64,000 nt of DNA from Lachnospiraceae bacterium (GTDB lineage Bacteria; Bacillota; Clostridia; Lachnospirales; Lachnospiraceae). A program made the translations under genes and the position numbers. Below the pieces are notes generated by a model. The model was not told the origin of the DNA, searched no databases, and was given only the letters and a program-made list of their open reading frames with translations. This document shows, piece by piece, positions 38,606-48,463 of this stretch; position 1 is the first letter of the stretch; the number at the start of each line of letters is the position of its first letter. The stretch is from contig JAAVZL010000055.1 of assembly GCA_022791635.1 (NCBI GenBank), forward strand, positions 1-64,000, given 5' to 3'.

Positions 38606-39001
38606 TTATAATAGAACAGCGCTGTCAATATTGGTAAAAATGTTCTGCTTCATTTCCTGACTCGTCATGGTCGTGACCACCACATTGTTGGGAACATTTA
38701 CGATAAAGGCTCCCTGCCGGCCAATCACCACCACGTCCTTTGCACCCTTTTCCCTGGCCTTGCCCACTGCCTGGTTCAGATCGCTTAGGAGGCTGTCTGT
38801 CACCTCGATCCCTCTCTGCTCCACACGGGCTGCCGCGTGCTTGGAAAACCGTATCTTCTGGCTGTCCTCCAGTGCATTCTGGAGCAGCGCTCCGAATCCG
38901 GTTGTTCCCTGTTTGGCGCCAATGGAAGAATGCTGCTCATGCTCCAGCCGAAGCTGCTGGACGCTGACGGTCTGATTCAATTTCTGCAGCATACTCTGCA
39001 C
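38606..39001 (-). CDS. flagellar operon protein, TIGR02530-like
   Basis: IRFSKHAAARVEQRGIEVTDSLLSDLNQAVGKAREKGAKDVVV; located between flgD and flgE. Confidence 0.9.
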   Translation of the reverse strand: MQSMLQKLNQTVSVQQLRLEHEQHSSIGAKQGTTGFGALLQNALEDSQKIRFSKHAAARVEQRGIEVTDSLLSDLNQAVGKAREKGAKDVVVIGRQGAFIVNVPNNVVVTTMTSQEMKQNIFTNIDSAVLL

Positions 39002-39025
39002 CGCCTTTCCCCCTCAAAGCCTCTC

Positions 39026-39565
39026 TTAGACGGCCTCTGTCTGGGTCTGGTCCTCGGACTCGTCCTTGTTCTCGCCGTCATCCTCGTTCTCCTCATCCTT
39101 CTTGGGAACGGTACCCATGGATACAATCTGACTCAAGCTGTAGGACTTTCCGTTTACATAGATATAGGGATTGCTTCCTGTCAGGGCCACGCCCTCCACC
39201 TTGCCGGTCACCTCACCGATGAGATTTCCCTGCTTATCCAAATCTACCACCGTAATCTCCTGACCAAGCAGGCTGGTTGCGTAGGAGGACAGTGAAATCT
39301 GCGACAGGCTGGCCATTGCGTCCGTGATGGTGCTGGACATATTATCCATGGCGCTCATGGTGGCCATCTGCGTCAGCTGACCCATCATCTCGCTGTTGCT
39401 CATAGGATTGCTGGAATCCTGATAGCGAAGCTGCGCCGCCAGAAGCTTCCAGAAGTCATCCATGGACAGGCTGCTGTTGTTGGCCTGCACATCCTTTCTG
39501 GTATAGGTATTGGCCGGATTCACTCGGGTGGTATCTGTAGTGCCTTCCACTCCTGTTGTTGCCAT
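39026..39565 (-). CDS. flgD: flagellar hook assembly protein FlgD
   Basis: SLSMDDFWKLLAAQLRYQDSSNPMSNSEMMGQLTQMATMSAM. Confidence 0.95.
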   Translation of the reverse strand: MATTGVEGTTDTTRVNPANTYTRKDVQANNSSLSMDDFWKLLAAQLRYQDSSNPMSNSEMMGQLTQMATMSAMDNMSSTITDAMASLSQISLSSYATSLLGQEITVVDLDKQGNLIGEVTGKVEGVALTGSNPYIYVNGKSYSLSQIVSMGTVPKKDEENEDDGENKDESEDQTQTEAV

Positions 39566-39582
39566 TTCGTCTCACCTCTTTT

Positions 39583-40710
39583 CTAAATCAATCCCAGTCG
39601 AAGCTGCTGAAGGAAATCCATTCCCTCTTTCTCCTGGTTCTTCTCATTCTGCCGTTTGGAAGCTTCCTCCTGACTCTGATTGCCGCTGCCTCCCTCGCTG
39701 TTCTGCCTTTGCTGCTCTAAGTACCCGGCTTCCTTATCCTCTACCACGATGGTGGTAGGCGTTCCCAGGTTCTCTTCCATAATGGCTCCAAGCTCTCTGG
39801 CATTCTTTGCCATCAGCTCCATGGTCCTGGGCTCCGTACACAGAATCGAGATGCTGGCGTGCTCCTTTCCAAAGGCTGCCTTGATGATAATCTTGCCGAG
39901 GTCATAGGGCTCCAGCTGAATCTCAAACTCCCGAATCCCTGCTGTGGTCTTCACCAGAAGCTGGTTGAGTACCTTCTCCGGGATCTCCTCCGGCTGCTTC
40001 ACCGATACATGCTCTGTGGGAACCTCCCTGGTCACCGGGGTCTGCTCTGTACGCTGTACCTCGGGCCGGGCACTCTCCAGCGGCTGCTGCTCCGGTCTGA
40101 CCTCCTTATCCGGCTGCTCCCGAAGCTCTGTCTTCTGGACTTCCTTTGGCTTTGCCATGCCAGGCTCTGCCTCCGGCTCCCGGAAATCGGAAGTCTCCTC
40201 CTTTGGCATCACTGCCTGCTCCGGCGCTGCTGCAATCTGCACCGCTTCCTCCGGCGCTTCCGTCTCCTGCACGGCCGCCTGCATCGGCTGCTGGGCAATC
40301 TGTACGGGCGTCTCTTGGGTCTCCTCAGACACCAAAGCTCCAAGCTCCATTACCTGCTCCGGTGTTTCCTCCGGCGCCGCCTCTATCTTAGAAGCCTCCG
40401 GCTGAATCTGGAACAAAAGCGCTGCCTGAACCTGCTCCAGAGTGGCCGTATCCTCCGGCGCCATAGCCTCCGTCTCCTTCGGCTCTTCCTTTGACTCCGG
40501 CTTCTTCGGCCCTTCCTCCTTGGCGACCTCCTGCTTGTCATCCTTCCCTTTGCTTTCGGTCTCCTTTGTGCCGGCATCCTCCTCGGACTTGCTGTTCAGA
40601 AGCTTCTGAAAGCCCCCTTCCGTCTGCTCCACCTGTCTGGCCGCCGCACTCCTTGCACCTGCTGCAGGCAAAGCGGAATCCATGCCCTTGATGGCTGCTG
40701 CATTTCCCAT
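39583..40710 (-). CDS. fliK: flagellar hook-length control protein FliK
   Basis: Glu/Pro-rich N-terminus and FliK C-terminal domain FEIQLEPYDLGKIIIKAAFGKEHASISI. Confidence 0.92.
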   Translation of the reverse strand: MGNAAAIKGMDSALPAAGARSAAARQVEQTEGGFQKLLNSKSEEDAGTKETESKGKDDKQEVAKEEGPKKPESKEEPKETEAMAPEDTATLEQVQAALLFQIQPEASKIEAAPEETPEQVMELGALVSEETQETPVQIAQQPMQAAVQETEAPEEAVQIAAAPEQAVMPKEETSDFREPEAEPGMAKPKEVQKTELREQPDKEVRPEQQPLESARPEVQRTEQTPVTREVPTEHVSVKQPEEIPEKVLNQLLVKTTAGIREFEIQLEPYDLGKIIIKAAFGKEHASISILCTEPRTMELMAKNARELGAIMEENLGTPTTIVVEDKEAGYLEQQRQNSEGGSGNQSQEEASKRQNEKNQEKEGMDFLQQLRLGLI

Positions 40711-40865
40711 GGTTCTCCCCTCCTTTCCTGAATGATTTACCCCTGCCGGTATCCGATAGATACCTGCCGGGCATTTCCTTAAAACTTCTATCGTAAACTG
40801 CCGCCCTCTTTCGAATGGCTGTGCAGTATTACGCGCTTTTGCGCTGTCCTCCCAAAAGGAAGCGG

Positions 40866-41312
40866 CTATGCCCTAGCCACGGCTCTCTTGTTGGACACAA
40901 ACTCGTCGATAAACTGCTCATCGGCTTTCTGGACCTCTTTGTCATACTGGGCCCGCTTCTTTTCCTTCAGCTTGGTAATGGAGGCCGTCTCCTTCCTGGC
41001 CTCGACCACCTGCTCCCGCTTGCGCTCCTCCCTAAGAAGAATCTCAAAAAGGCGCTCTCGCTCCCGCTCAATCTTCTTTCGAAGGCTGGTGAGAAAGCGA
41101 TCATAGGTCTGCATATCCGTAATGCTGATGCCAGAAGCTTTCTTTTCCTCCAGCTCATCCATGCATTCCCGCTGTTCCTGCTCCAGCACCGCGATTCCCC
41201 GCTCACACTCCACACGCTCCGCAATAATCCGGGCATGCTCTGCCTGAAGGTTCTCCAGCACCTGCTCCTTGTAGTTCAGTACCGTATCCAGTGCAAAGTA
41301 AAACTTCTTCAT
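40866..41312 (-). CDS. fliJ: flagellar export protein FliJ
   Basis: Coiled-coil FYFALDTVLNYKEQVLENLQAEHARI, position after fliI. Confidence 0.9.
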   Translation of the reverse strand: MKKFYFALDTVLNYKEQVLENLQAEHARIIAERVECERGIAVLEQEQRECMDELEEKKASGISITDMQTYDRFLTSLRKKIERERERLFEILLREERKREQVVEARKETASITKLKEKKRAQYDKEVQKADEQFIDEFVSNKRAVARA

Positions 41313-41354
41313 AATCCTCTCTCTTTGGCGCTTTCTTCTGTCATCGGGGAAGAT

Positions 41355-42680
41355 TTACTTTAAAATCTTCCGCATAACCGCCAGATCCTCCTCTATGGAA
41401 TAGCTGTCTGCAATCCGCTGCATCAGGTACTCGTTTATGGCGTCAATCTTTCCCACCGCCGTATCCAGCCTGGGATTGGTCCCTGCCTTGTAGGCTCCAA
41501 TGGATATCAGATCCTCATTCTTGTTGTATACGCTTAAGAGGTCCCGCATTTTGGCGGCCAGCTTCTGATGCTCCTCCGGCACAATGTTCACCATCAGACG
41601 GGAGATACTGGCTCCAATGTCAATGGCCGGAAAATGATTCTCATTGGCCAGCTTTCTGGAGAGCACGATATGGCCGTCCAGAATACCGCGGACCGTATCG
41701 GCGATGGGCTCGTTGGTATCGTCTCCCTCCACCAGTACGGTGTAAATTCCTGTGATGGACCCTCTCTCAAACTTTCCGCTGCGCTCCAAAAGCTTCGGAA
41801 ACTCTGCGTAAATGGAAGGGGTGTAGCCTCTTGCCACCGGCGGCTCTCCGGTAGCAAGCCCAATCTCTCTCTGGGCCATGGCAAATCTCGTCAGGGAATC
41901 CATCATCAGCAGTACATCCTTGCCCTGATCCTTAAAATATTCCGCAATGGTGGTTGCCACCAGGGGACACTTCATACGGAGCATGGCCGGCTGATCCGAG
42001 GTGGCTACCACCAGAACCGACCGCTTGATGCCCTCAGGCCCCAGATCCTTCTCGATAAACTCCCGAACCTCCCGGCCTCGCTCGCCCACCAGGGCAATCA
42101 CATTGATATCTGCCTTTACGTTTCTCGCTATCATCCCCAGAAGGGTGCTCTTTCCCACACCGCTGCCGGCAAAGATTCCGATTCTCTGCCCCTTCCCTAC
42201 GGTGTTCAGGCCGTCAATGGCCTTGATGCCGAACTCCAGAGTGTCCGTGATAGGCGGACGCGTCAGTGGATTGATATAAGGGCTCTCTACATAATAATGC
42301 TGTTGGGACTCAAAAGGTCCCAAATCATCCATGGGATTTCCCAGAGCGTCGATGATGCGCCCTCTTAAGAACTCTCCCACGGGAATCTTAAGACGCTTTC
42401 GGGTATTGCGCACAAAGCTTCCGGCGGAAATACCGCTCATATTCTCGTAGGCCATCAGCTGGCAGCGGCCATCCTTGAAGCCTACCACCTCCACGGGAAT
42501 CTGCTTCTTCTTATCCTCATTGTAGATCATGGCAATGTCGCCGATGCTGGCCCGGTTGCCCGAAGCCTCCATGGACATTCCCACAATATTCTCGATTTTC
42601 CCTATGTAGCTGACAGTCTCAGCATTGGCAATCCGATTCGGCAGCTCTGTAAACATGTGCATTCCCTTCCGTCCTGTCAA
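41355..42680 (-). CDS. fliI: flagellum-specific ATP synthase FliI
   Basis: Walker A GIFAGSGVGKSTLLGMIAR; LLMMDSLTRFAMAQREIGLATGEPP. Confidence 0.98.
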   Translation of the reverse strand: MTGRKGMHMFTELPNRIANAETVSYIGKIENIVGMSMEASGNRASIGDIAMIYNEDKKKQIPVEVVGFKDGRCQLMAYENMSGISAGSFVRNTRKRLKIPVGEFLRGRIIDALGNPMDDLGPFESQQHYYVESPYINPLTRPPITDTLEFGIKAIDGLNTVGKGQRIGIFAGSGVGKSTLLGMIARNVKADINVIALVGERGREVREFIEKDLGPEGIKRSVLVVATSDQPAMLRMKCPLVATTIAEYFKDQGKDVLLMMDSLTRFAMAQREIGLATGEPPVARGYTPSIYAEFPKLLERSGKFERGSITGIYTVLVEGDDTNEPIADTVRGILDGHIVLSRKLANENHFPAIDIGASISRLMVNIVPEEHQKLAAKMRDLLSVYNKNEDLISIGAYKAGTNPRLDTAVGKIDAINEYLMQRIADSYSIEEDLAVMRKILK

Positions 42681-43468
42681 ATGCGGGCGTTATTCAGAAT
42701 ATCCTTGATATTTTCAAGCTGTGTGCTCACACTGGCGTCGATAATCTCCTCAGGTAGCTCAATCACGCAGATGCCCTCCTCCTCACTGTCCATGGCCACA
42801 ATCTTTACATTGTCCGACAAATGAGACAGGGCGTTTAAAAACTCCACGTCTGCCTCCATGGAAATCTCCGTGCCGCACTTGGTAATATAGATCTTTGCCC
42901 ACTCCGTCTTCTTCAGCTTGTCGGTGGCCGCGATGATCATGCGGTGAATCACATTCTCGCTGGACCTTAAGCTGATATGAATCACCTTTTCCGCAATAGT
43001 GAGAACAATGCGCTTCAGATCGTCCAGATACTTCTCCATAAGGGCGCTCTTCTCCAGACGAATGCTGTCCATAAATTCTGCCGCATGAGTACGGAAGTCC
43101 TGAACCTCCTCCTCATACTGCTGCTCACATTCCTGCCGGGCCTTAAGGACGCCTGCCTCATAGCCCTCCTGATGCCCCTGGGCAAAGGACTCCTCCCTGA
43201 GAAGCTCCGCCTGCCTTCTGGCGTCCTCCAGAAGCTGATCGGCCTCCTTTCGGGCATTTGCGAGAATCTCACTGGCCTCCTCCCGCTCCCGGGCTTCTTC
43301 CTCCCGGGCAGCCTTAAGGGTCTCCTCCTGATCCGGCTCTTCCTCCGAAGATCCTTCCGTCTCAGGCGCCTCCTCCTTCTCTTCCTCCAGGGCGAAGTCA
43401 GAGAAGAACTGATACATCTCTGTTACATCAATTGCCTTCTTGCCTTTGACAACCCTAGACAATGATCT
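42677..43468 (-). CDS. fliH: flagellar assembly protein FliH
   Basis: Acidic coiled-coil N-terminus and FliH/VATPase-E-like C-terminus; between fliG and fliI. Confidence 0.92.
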   Translation of the reverse strand, partial: RSLSRVVKGKKAIDVTEMYQFFSDFALEEEKEEAPETEGSSEEEPDQEETLKAAREEEAREREEASEILANARKEADQLLEDARRQAELLREESFAQGHQEGYEAGVLKARQECEQQYEEEVQDFRTHAAEFMDSIRLEKSALMEKYLDDLKRIVLTIAEKVIHISLRSSENVIHRMIIAATDKLKKTEWAKIYITKCGTEISMEADVEFLNALSHLSDNVKIVAMDSEEEGICVIELPEEIIDASVSTQLENIKDILNNARI

Positions 43469-44471
43469 CATCCTTTCCGCCCTTAACAATAATCAGCTCT
43501 CCGGCAGCCTCCAGCCTTCGGATAACGCCAACGATTCTCTGCTGGGCTTCCTCCACATCCTTCCGGAGCACGTTGACCGTAATCTCCAGGTCGGACTGGA
43601 TACTCTCTGCCATACGTCCGGACATATTGGCAAAAATAACCTGCCGGACATTCTCGTCGCTGCCCTTTAAGGCGTACACCAGATCCTTGACATCGCAGTC
43701 CCGGATAAATCTCTGAATGGAACGATTATCAAGGCTCAAGATATCTTCAAATACGAACATCTTCTTGCGGATGGTCTCGGTGAGCTCTTCATCCCGCTTA
43801 GACAGCTCGTCGAAAATAAACTTCTCGTTGCTGCGGTCCATATTGTTCATAACGTCCGCAATGTAGTCAATACCGCCGATAGCCGTGTAATCGGTGGTCA
43901 TAATATTCTCAAACCGCTTCCGCAGCTGACTTTCCACAATCTTGATAGCCTCCGGAGACACGCTCTCCAGCCTGGCGATGCACTCCACCACCTGGATGGA
44001 CACATCCTTGGGTAGATTGCTGATTACCCCTGCCGCCTGGTCCGCATCCGCATAGGAGAGCACCAGCGCAATGGTCTGAGGCCGCTCGTGAGCCAGGAAG
44101 GTATACAGGTTCTTTGGGTCCGCCTTCCGGATAAATTCAAAGGGCCGCACCTTCAGAAACTTAGTCACCCGCTCCAAAAGCTGCTGGGCAGTGGACTCAC
44201 CAAAGGCCTTCTCCAGCACGGATCGGGCATACTCCATGCCACCGTCCGTCACCACCTTCTGAGTCATACAGGACTTGTAGAACTCATCCAGAATATCGGC
44301 CGTCTGATCCGCCTCCAGGTGCTTGAGCTTTGCCACCTCCAGGGTCAGCTTCTCGATATCGTCCTCGCTTAAGTGCTTATAGATCAGGGAGGCCTTGTCG
44401 GCTCCCATGGAAACAATCACTGCCGCCGCTTTCTGTTCCGAGGAGATCTCCTCTATCATTTCACTGCTCAT
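43455..44471 (-). CDS. fliG: flagellar motor switch protein FliG
   Basis: KAAAVIVSMGADKASLIYKHLSEDDIEKLTLEVAKL; C-terminal charged-residue motif region. Confidence 0.98.
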   Translation of the reverse strand: MSSEMIEEISSEQKAAAVIVSMGADKASLIYKHLSEDDIEKLTLEVAKLKHLEADQTADILDEFYKSCMTQKVVTDGGMEYARSVLEKAFGESTAQQLLERVTKFLKVRPFEFIRKADPKNLYTFLAHERPQTIALVLSYADADQAAGVISNLPKDVSIQVVECIARLESVSPEAIKIVESQLRKRFENIMTTDYTAIGGIDYIADVMNNMDRSNEKFIFDELSKRDEELTETIRKKMFVFEDILSLDNRSIQRFIRDCDVKDLVYALKGSDENVRQVIFANMSGRMAESIQSDLEITVNVLRKDVEEAQQRIVGVIRRLEAAGELIIVKGGKDEIIV

Positions 44472-44473
44472 GG

Positions 44474-46093
44474 TTACTCGCCTCCCCCGCCGTTCAGCCA
44501 GTTCTTCAAAAGCTGAGCAGATATCTCAGGATTCTCCTCCGTGAACTCACGGATGTGCTGCTTCAGCTCCATGCCTCTGTCATTCTGGAATTCCAAAATC
44601 TCCTTACTGATGTCAAAGCTCGGCATCTGTTCCAGGATGGCTGCCGGATCTCCTTCCGCAGCTGCTGCGGCTGCCGCCGCTGCCTCCTCTGCCGCCTTTT
44701 TCTTCTTACGCTTTCCGTTCAGTATGAGAAGCACAGTGGCCACTACCAACAGTACCAGCACAACCACCAGAAGAATATAGAAGAGAGGACTGGAAACCAT
44801 CTTGGTGAATACACCCGGCTCTTCTACCGGCTCCTCCGGCTGGAAGGTTGCGTTGTAGAAGGGACCGCTGACTACGGAGATCTTACTGTTCCAGTCAATC
44901 TCCGGAATACCGGCCGCATTGCCCACCAGAGCCCGCAGATCGCCCACGGTGAGGCTTCCGTAGCTGTCGCCGTTGATGGCAACGGATACCGTCAGATCCT
45001 CCAGGGCTCCGGGGGTCACCTGCCCCTGCTCCTTAATCTGGTTCACCAGAAACTCTTTGTCCCAGCTTCGGGCGCCGTAGCCCTCCACATCCTCCTCGTC
45101 TTCCCCGGTATTGTACTCGGGAACATCCGCATTGGTCTCGGCTCCGGCCACGCCGCCGGTCACCGCATCCTTGGTGCCGGAGATCTCCACCGTCCCCTGA
45201 TCATGGGAAACGATTCCTGTCTTGTCATCCTGGTTGATCTTATCCGGCGTCGTATATGTAATGGTCTCACGGAGGAGGGTCTGCATATTAATCTGGGCCT
45301 TGGTGGAAACCCGGATATTCTCCTCTCCGTAGAAGGGAAGCAGTACATGGAGCACCTTCTCGCTGATCTGATCCTCCACCATCCTTGCAATCTCTTCCGT
45401 ATCCTGGCTGGTGAGACCGTTCTCCTCCTCGGAGGTATTGATCTCATTGCCGTTGCTGTCCACTACCACCACGTTCTCCGCGTCCAGGCCGGGAACGCCG
45501 GAGGCCACCAGACGCTGAACAGCCTTGGCCAGCTCAATGCTGGGCGTGCTTCCGTCCTCCATGGTCAATATGGCATGACCGGTTGTCTCCTGTACGGCAT
45601 CCTCTGTAAGCACGTATTTGCGCTCCTCACCGAGGGCGATGGTCACCTTGGCATCCTTCACTCCGTCAATGATCATGATGGTCGCCGCGATACGATTCTG
45701 CAGATCATACAGTGCATAGCGGTCCTTGTCGGAATCTGTGGTCATAAGCCCCGCGTGATCCGTAAACACCTGATAGCCGAAGCCGTTCTTGGGATATCCC
45801 TCAAAGGCCAGGCTTGCTCTGGTCTGATCCAAAATATTCTCCGGGACCAGGATCTCTCCGTTGCCCGTATACTGATAATCGACTTCCATTTCCTGAAGCT
45901 TTCCGATGATCTGCTGCGCTTCCTCCGTGTTCAGTCCGGAAAACAGAACTTCAAATCCACGGTTTCTGTTGAGAAGCAAAGCCACCACAATGGCAAAAAC
46001 AATCAGGCCGGCAGCTCCCGCCAGAATGATTCGCTTTGTCTTGCTTCCCAGTTTAGAAACAACCGCCTTTAATTGCTCAATCCTTTCCTTCAT
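44474..46093 (-). CDS. fliF: flagellar M-ring protein FliF
   Basis: FEVLFSGLNTEEAQQIIGKLQEMEVDYQ...; periplasmic PrgK-like domain and C-terminal TM. Confidence 0.98.
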   Translation of the reverse strand: MKERIEQLKAVVSKLGSKTKRIILAGAAGLIVFAIVVALLLNRNRGFEVLFSGLNTEEAQQIIGKLQEMEVDYQYTGNGEILVPENILDQTRASLAFEGYPKNGFGYQVFTDHAGLMTTDSDKDRYALYDLQNRIAATIMIIDGVKDAKVTIALGEERKYVLTEDAVQETTGHAILTMEDGSTPSIELAKAVQRLVASGVPGLDAENVVVVDSNGNEINTSEEENGLTSQDTEEIARMVEDQISEKVLHVLLPFYGEENIRVSTKAQINMQTLLRETITYTTPDKINQDDKTGIVSHDQGTVEISGTKDAVTGGVAGAETNADVPEYNTGEDEEDVEGYGARSWDKEFLVNQIKEQGQVTPGALEDLTVSVAINGDSYGSLTVGDLRALVGNAAGIPEIDWNSKISVVSGPFYNATFQPEEPVEEPGVFTKMVSSPLFYILLVVVLVLLVVATVLLILNGKRKKKKAAEEAAAAAAAAAEGDPAAILEQMPSFDISKEILEFQNDRGMELKQHIREFTEENPEISAQLLKNWLNGGGGE

Positions 46094-46249
46094 GGCCGTT
46101 TCTTTTCCCTTCTATGTTAATCTATCCAATTTTTTATAAGAACACATAAAGTACACCTGCCTGTACGTATATGTGTAGAAGCCATCGCTTCCGTTCCTCA
46201 TCATAGAATACGTGCAAGAAGATGTACTTCCTGTTTCCACTTAAAGAGC

Positions 46250-46594
46250 TTACATGGATATGGTAATCAGTGAATTATACGCTTCCAAAGCCTTGTTGCG
46301 CATCTGCACCAGCAGATCCACCGAGAGCTGAAGCTCTGATCCGGCAATGGGAACCGTGTGGGGATCGTCCAGCTGACCGGTGGAAAGCAAATACTGCTTC
46401 TTCATATAGTCGTCCTCCAGCTCCCTCACATTGTTGATCATGTCTCCGAAGATGCTGCCGAACAGGGAGGTGTTTTCCTCATCCACCTTCTCCTGGTTCC
46501 AGAAGTTTCCCTTCACTCCGAATACATCGGAGATACTCCTTGTGCCTCCCACTCCCTGGGTCAGATTGATTGGTGTTATAAACATGTCATCCAT
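46250..46594 (-). CDS. fliE: flagellar hook-basal body complex protein FliE
   Basis: C-terminal ELQLSVDLLVQMRNKALEAYNSLITISM. Confidence 0.92.
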   Translation of the reverse strand: MDDMFITPINLTQGVGGTRSISDVFGVKGNFWNQEKVDEENTSLFGSIFGDMINNVRELEDDYMKKQYLLSTGQLDDPHTVPIAGSELQLSVDLLVQMRNKALEAYNSLITISM

Positions 46595-46643
46595 AAGAAC
46601 TCCTTATTCCTTTTTCGTAATCCCATCGACTGTTCTATGAGGC

Positions 46644-47027
46644 CTACTGCCCCTTAATCACACTTCTTAACCTGGAAAAATCACTGTTGATAGCCTGAAG
46701 CACATACTGATACTGGAGCTGTGCTCTTGCCATCTCCACTTCCTCGACGTCCGCATTCACATTATTCTCATCCAGACGAGCCGAGCTCTCTGTTTCATTG
46801 ACCGTATAAGAGGAATTCTCTATGATGCTGCGGGTACGCGCCGCATTCCCGGACGTATCAGCAAGCTTTAGACGATTGCGAAACTCATCCTCAAAGGTTA
46901 CGTACTTTGACTTATAACCAGGTGTGTCAACATTCGACAAATTGTGAGCAATGGTAAGCTGCTTTGCCCACAAAAAATCCAAGGATTTTGAAGTCATGGA
47001 AATCGAATTTCCAAACATCAGATTCAT
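46644..47027 (-). CDS. flgB: flagellar basal-body rod protein FlgB
   Basis: MNLMFGNSISMTSKSLDFLWAKQLTIAHNLSNVDTPGYKSKYVTFEDEF. Confidence 0.95.
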   Translation of the reverse strand: MNLMFGNSISMTSKSLDFLWAKQLTIAHNLSNVDTPGYKSKYVTFEDEFRNRLKLADTSGNAARTRSIIENSSYTVNETESSARLDENNVNADVEEVEMARAQLQYQYVLQAINSDFSRLRSVIKGQ

Positions 47028-47103
47028 AATTGATCTTCCCTTCTGCTCTATGGCATATACTGCCAAACGCAATTCTTCCCACTGTAATCTTACCTTATTC
47101 TAC

Positions 47104-47132
47104 ATTCTATACCTTTCGCCGTCATTTTTCAA
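47104..47132 (-). promoter_or_regulatory. putative sigma-A-type promoter for the flgB operon
   Basis: Minus strand TTGAAA (47127-47132), 17-bp spacer, TAGAAT (47104-47109). Confidence 0.5.
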
Positions 47133-47191
47133 CAAAAAGTCCCAAGTTTTTTCAAAAAAACTGATTTTTCACATTTATGAGGAAGGCCTTT

Positions 47192-47938
47192 TTACACGAG
47201 AGAATCTATTGCGCTGCCGTCCTCATCCTCCGAAAATACCTGGCTGTGGAACATGCTCTCCATGCGAAGCCGCATGAGCTCCACCAGATACTGGGCGTCC
47301 TCCTGGCAAAAGGCCAGTCCGCTGCCGGCCTCCCCCAGCCCAAGGGCAGATAAGGCATCCGTTCCGGCCAAAGAAACGCTGCCGCCTGCGCCCGCAGTCA
47401 GCACGCCGCTTAAATCCATATCCTCTCCCACATAGGACAGCACCTTCTTGATATAATTCTGGGTCTCCTTGAAAGGCGGGACGCCGCCGTACTTCTCCAC
47501 ATTCCCGCTGCCCGCATTGTAGGCGCTTAAAGCCAGAACCGTGTCTCCCTGATACCGCTCAAGAAGGTCTGCAATATACTTGGCTCCTCCCATAATATTG
47601 CTTCTGGCATCCAGACTGTCCTCCACGCCCAAGGACCTGGCCGTGGCCGGCATCAGCTGCATGACCCCCTGGGCGCCTGCAGAGGAAACTGCTTGGGGAT
47701 TAAAGCCGGACTCTGCCTTTCCGATGGCCTTCAAAAGATTTACGTCCACGCCGTAGCGCTCTGAGGCCTCCCGGAAGATGCTCTCCATGCTTTCCGTGGT
47801 CTTCAGGGCTCCCTGAAAGGCATCGCGAAAGCTGGAGCCTGCCACAGTAGAGCTCCTCTCATTCGTCGTATGTATGCTCTGCTGACCGTAGATACCATTC
47901 CCATACGGATTCAGCCTGGCTGTCTGATGAAATTCCAT
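47192..47938 (-). CDS. lytic transglycosylase (SLT domain)
   Basis: AIGKAESGFNPQAVSSAGAQGVMQLMPATARSLGV...ALSAYNAGSGNVEKYGGVPPF; inside the flagellar locus. Confidence 0.93.
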   Translation of the reverse strand: MEFHQTARLNPYGNGIYGQQSIHTTNERSSTVAGSSFRDAFQGALKTTESMESIFREASERYGVDVNLLKAIGKAESGFNPQAVSSAGAQGVMQLMPATARSLGVEDSLDARSNIMGGAKYIADLLERYQGDTVLALSAYNAGSGNVEKYGGVPPFKETQNYIKKVLSYVGEDMDLSGVLTAGAGGSVSLAGTDALSALGLGEAGSGLAFCQEDAQYLVELMRLRMESMFHSQVFSEDEDGSAIDSLV

Positions 47939-48234
47939 GTCTACCCCTTTTCCTTTATGGAGTACCTGGGTACTCTCTATTAAAATATGTACCTTTTTCT
48001 CAATCCATGACTATTTTATATAATATATGAACCAATTCCGATTGTCAACCAATCTCCCCTCGGAAAGGTTATGATTATTGCTGGAAATTCCCTTAAAAAT
48101 CATGGGTTTTTCGTTTTTTTTGCCTTGATTTGGCAAAAAATAAAGGGTTATTGCCAGATATAAACTGAAAATTTGAATATTTTTCACCTTATATCCAACA
48201 ACACCCACAAAAGATGACCGAAAATATAATTGTA

Positions 48235-48462
48235 TCATTTTTCCTCTTTTTTGATAATTTTCTTCACTGCATCCAGGGAGCTCACGCCGGCGGACTCCCG
48301 GTTGGCCCTGGCCGCCTCTGTCAGCTCTTTTCGCAGAATTGAGATATCCTTGGGAGCAGAGAGGGCCAGCTTCACCCAATCCGATCCGATTTCCAGAACG
48401 GAAAGCTCAATTTGATCACCGATAAGAATGGATTGATTCTTTTTACGTTGTAAGACCAGCAT
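48235..48462 (-). CDS. csrA: carbon storage regulator CsrA
   Basis: MLVLQRKKNQSILIGDQIELSVLEIGSDWVKLALSAPKDISILRKEL. Confidence 0.97.
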   Translation of the reverse strand: MLVLQRKKNQSILIGDQIELSVLEIGSDWVKLALSAPKDISILRKELTEAARANRESAGVSSLDAVKKIIKKEEK

Positions 48463-48463
48463 A

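Noticed and set aside
44330-46072. 580-aa plus-strand ORF opposite fliF
   Set aside because: Antisense shadow of a clearly coding gene; low-complexity His/Arg/Leu composition and no recognisable domain.
48116-48140. Inverted repeat ttttttgcc-ttgattt-ggcaaaaaa downstream of csrA
   Set aside because: Stem is mostly A/T and is not followed by a U tract on either strand, so I do not call it a terminator.
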